64,000 nt of DNA from Sorangium cellulosum So0157-2 (lineage in GTDB: Bacteria; Myxococcota_A; Polyangia; Polyangiales; Polyangiaceae). The notes below the pieces were generated by a model, which saw nothing but the letters and a program-made list of their open reading frames with translations, made no database searches and was not told where the DNA came from. Shown piece after piece: positions 62,354 through 64,000 of this stretch (its first letter is position 1; each line of letters opens with the position of its first letter). The stretch spans positions 2,728,001 to 2,792,000 of the forward strand of contig NC_021658.1 of NCBI RefSeq assembly GCF_000418325.1, read 5' to 3'. A program made the position numbers and the translations under genes.

Positions 62354-63979
62354 TCAGAACCCCAGGGAGAGGCCGACCTCCGGAGAGAGGACGGCGGTCA
62401 CGGCAGGAAAGGTGAGGCTCGCGCGGAGCGCGAGGTTCAGCGATACGGCCTCGAGCGGCGCATAGGCGACGCCCGCGCCGAGCGACGCGAACCCCTGGCC
62501 CGCTTGCCGGGTCGCGGCGAGCGTCTGCTGGCGCTCCTCGACCCTCCCGCTCCGGCCGGGCCTCGTGCACGGGCTCGTGATGTCGTCAGGATCGGCCCCG
62601 CACGCGGCCGCGTCCTCGAGGACCTCGACGTCGACCTCGGCGTCGACCTGCGCGACCCCGGCCGCGGCGAGCACGAACGGGCGGGCGCCGAGCTGCTCGA
62701 ACGGCCGCGCCATGAGGAAGTACTGCGCCCGCGCCTCGAGGTGGAGCGGCAGGAACGAGGCGCCGCCGCCCGTCGTGCCGCCGGCCGCGAAGCCGACGCG
62801 GCCGCCGACCGTGAGGTTGTCGAGGACCAGCCGGTCGTAGGCGAGCGCCACCCGCGACGTCGCGAGCGCGAAGCCGAGGTTCACGTCGTTCGCGACGTCC
62901 GCCGTCGGCGCGCCGTCGTACCGGGTCCCGTCGCCGCGCAGGCAGACGACGTTGCCGCGCTCCTGCGACGCGAGGGAGCACACCTCCCGGCCGGAGAGCA
63001 GCGCGACGTCGGGGGAGAAGGTGAGCCCGACCCAGCTCCGTGAGACGCTGGGCGCGACCTCCGCGGGGGGCCTCGCGACGCACGCGCCGCGGACGCACGC
63101 GAGCCCCCGGCTGCACTGCCGGTCGTCGATGCACTGCCGCGGCCGCTCCCGCTCCGGCGCCGCGCACATCGCCGGCGGCGCATGGCCGGGCCAGCGGGGC
63201 GGCGCCGACGTGATGCGCGCCTCGATCTCCGTGGTGAGCGGCGCGTCGCGCGCGCCCGCGCTCGCGAGGATCGCGCCGTCCTCGTCGACGGCCGCGACGT
63301 GATAGCGGAGCGTCCCCTCCGCAACGGTCGCGGCGCACGGCACGTTGATCCCGAACCCCTGGCCGCGCAGCTTCTTCATGACGAGCGGGCGGTACTCGCG
63401 CTCGCCGGGCGCCTGGTACCAGAGCGTCACCTGCTTCACGCTGGGCAGCAGCTCGGCCGGGACCTCGACATAGATCGGGACGGGCGTGCGGATGCGCTGC
63501 TCGGGCGGCGGCGCGATCGTGAGCTGCGGCCCGGCCGCCGCGGGCGCAGCGACGCCGGTCGCGGCCCGCGCCTGCTCGAACGCGAACGAGACCTCCGGCG
63601 TCGCGAGATCCGGGCTCGGCTTCGCCGACGGATCGATGCGCAGGGCGTCCGCGAACGCGTCGCGCGCGTCCCCCAGCTCCTTTCTGCCCTGGGCGAGCAC
63701 GGAGCCGAGCGCGACGAACAGCCTGGCCTTCATCGCGGGCGAGCACGCCGACGCGCCGCAGGCGTCGATGGCGGCCCGCAGCTTGCGCTCCGCCTGATCG
63801 AACCGGGTCTCGAGGTAGTCGACCCCCATCGCCTCGTTCAGGGCCGCCTCCGCCTGCGCATCCCGGGGAGGCGCCTGCGCGGCGGCCGCGCCCGCGACGA
63901 GCCACCCGGAGAGCCCCCCCGCCGCGATCGCGACCAGCGCGCGCGGCGCGCGGAGAGCGGAGCCGTTGCGTACGGGCAT
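62354..63979 (-). CDS. Secreted TPR protein with outer-membrane beta-barrel-like C-terminus
   Basis: A 541-residue protein with a signal peptide ending at AAAAQA. Residues about 40-125 are TPR-like helices (ALNEAMGVDYLETRFDQAERKL and ARDAFADALRIDPS). A beta domain with PVPIYVEVPAELLPSVKQVTLWY follows, then a Cys-rich spot (CIDDRQCSRGLACVRGAC) and, from about residue 310, alternating strands such as WVGLTFSPDVALLSG and NLGFALATSRVALAYDRLV ending in LSPEVGLSLGF, whose last residue is Phe as in many outer-membrane proteins. Common in Polyangiales; role unknown. The start lies at the window end, 63979, with a plausible upstream region still visible. Confidence 0.8.
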   Translation of the reverse strand: MPVRNGSALRAPRALVAIAAGGLSGWLVAGAAAAQAPPRDAQAEAALNEAMGVDYLETRFDQAERKLRAAIDACGASACSPAMKARLFVALGSVLAQGRKELGDARDAFADALRIDPSAKPSPDLATPEVSFAFEQARAATGVAAPAAAGPQLTIAPPPEQRIRTPVPIYVEVPAELLPSVKQVTLWYQAPGEREYRPLVMKKLRGQGFGINVPCAATVAEGTLRYHVAAVDEDGAILASAGARDAPLTTEIEARITSAPPRWPGHAPPAMCAAPERERPRQCIDDRQCSRGLACVRGACVARPPAEVAPSVSRSWVGLTFSPDVALLSGREVCSLASQERGNVVCLRGDGTRYDGAPTADVANDVNLGFALATSRVALAYDRLVLDNLTVGGRVGFAAGGTTGGGASFLPLHLEARAQYFLMARPFEQLGARPFVLAAAGVAQVDAEVDVEVLEDAAACGADPDDITSPCTRPGRSGRVEERQQTLAATRQAGQGFASLGAGVAYAPLEAVSLNLALRASLTFPAVTAVLSPEVGLSLGF

Positions 63980-64000
63980 CGGCCCGCAACGTAGCCCACC

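Overview
The window is very GC-rich DNA (about 70% or more, with third codon positions almost always G or C). It looks like a large-genome myxobacterium of the Polyangiales, probably Sorangium or a close relative. The signs are many eukaryote-like Ser/Thr kinases, one of them fused to AAA and histidine-kinase modules; many multidomain secreted lipoproteins (discoidin, Fn3, ricin-B, FG-GAP, spondin, SUEL, CAP, serpin and copper monooxygenase modules); a MYXO-CTERM-like C-terminal tag; and long antisense open frames typical of high-GC DNA. The genus is an inference; there is no rRNA or other taxonomic marker here.

Layout. 1-10.2 kb: the end of a CPBP intramembrane protease, a large secreted HExxH protein, a small lipoprotein, a nitrilase, two membrane-anchored Ser/Thr kinases and a thioredoxin-fold protein lacking both redox cysteines. 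10.3-15.4 kb: an R2K-type ATP-grasp protein, a Uma2-type nuclease, and a coupled pair made of a Cys-rich lipoprotein with a MYXO-CTERM-like tail and an Lgt enzyme carrying a Pro/Tyr-repeat and beta-rich extension. 15.8-32.6 kb: secreted PIG-L/ricin/FG-GAP protein, ECF-like sigma factor, beta-helix lipoprotein, glutathione transferase, a PknK-like kinase-ATPase split by a frameshift, a phosphoesterase with FG-GAP repeats, a serpin, a double-spondin lipoprotein and a small Cys-motif lipoprotein. 32.7-38.6 kb: a scrap zone with a broken reductase, smpB, a heme/copper monooxygenase lipoprotein, an IS21-type remnant, a decayed nuclease-like fragment, an MBL-fold protein and the tail of a VOC gene.

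38.7-54.9 kb: a Ser/Thr kinase, a 2047-residue kinase/AAA/GAF/PAS/histidine-kinase hybrid flanked by imperfect direct repeats of an acyltransferase 3' end, then a minus-strand run of branched-chain 2-oxoacid dehydrogenase genes (E1alpha, E1beta, E2), a TerB-like gene, lipA, mtnA, a small gene and an SDR. LipA makes the lipoyl group that the E2 subunit needs, which fits their proximity. 55.8-64 kb: a SUEL-lectin/CAP gene broken by one base, an esterase, a two-gene cassette, and two genes of an outer-membrane/TPR type.

The most interesting locus is 57,990-61,273. A nucleoside-phosphorylase-like domain is fused to an ABC-type ATPase, followed 8 bases later by an HNH nuclease. The ATPase plus HNH pair resembles the Septu (PtuA/PtuB) anti-phage system; the nucleosidase-like N-terminus is an unusual addition, and that half of the gene is visibly poorer in GC than its surroundings. 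The second is the Cys-rich lipoprotein/Lgt pair at 11,959-15,371.
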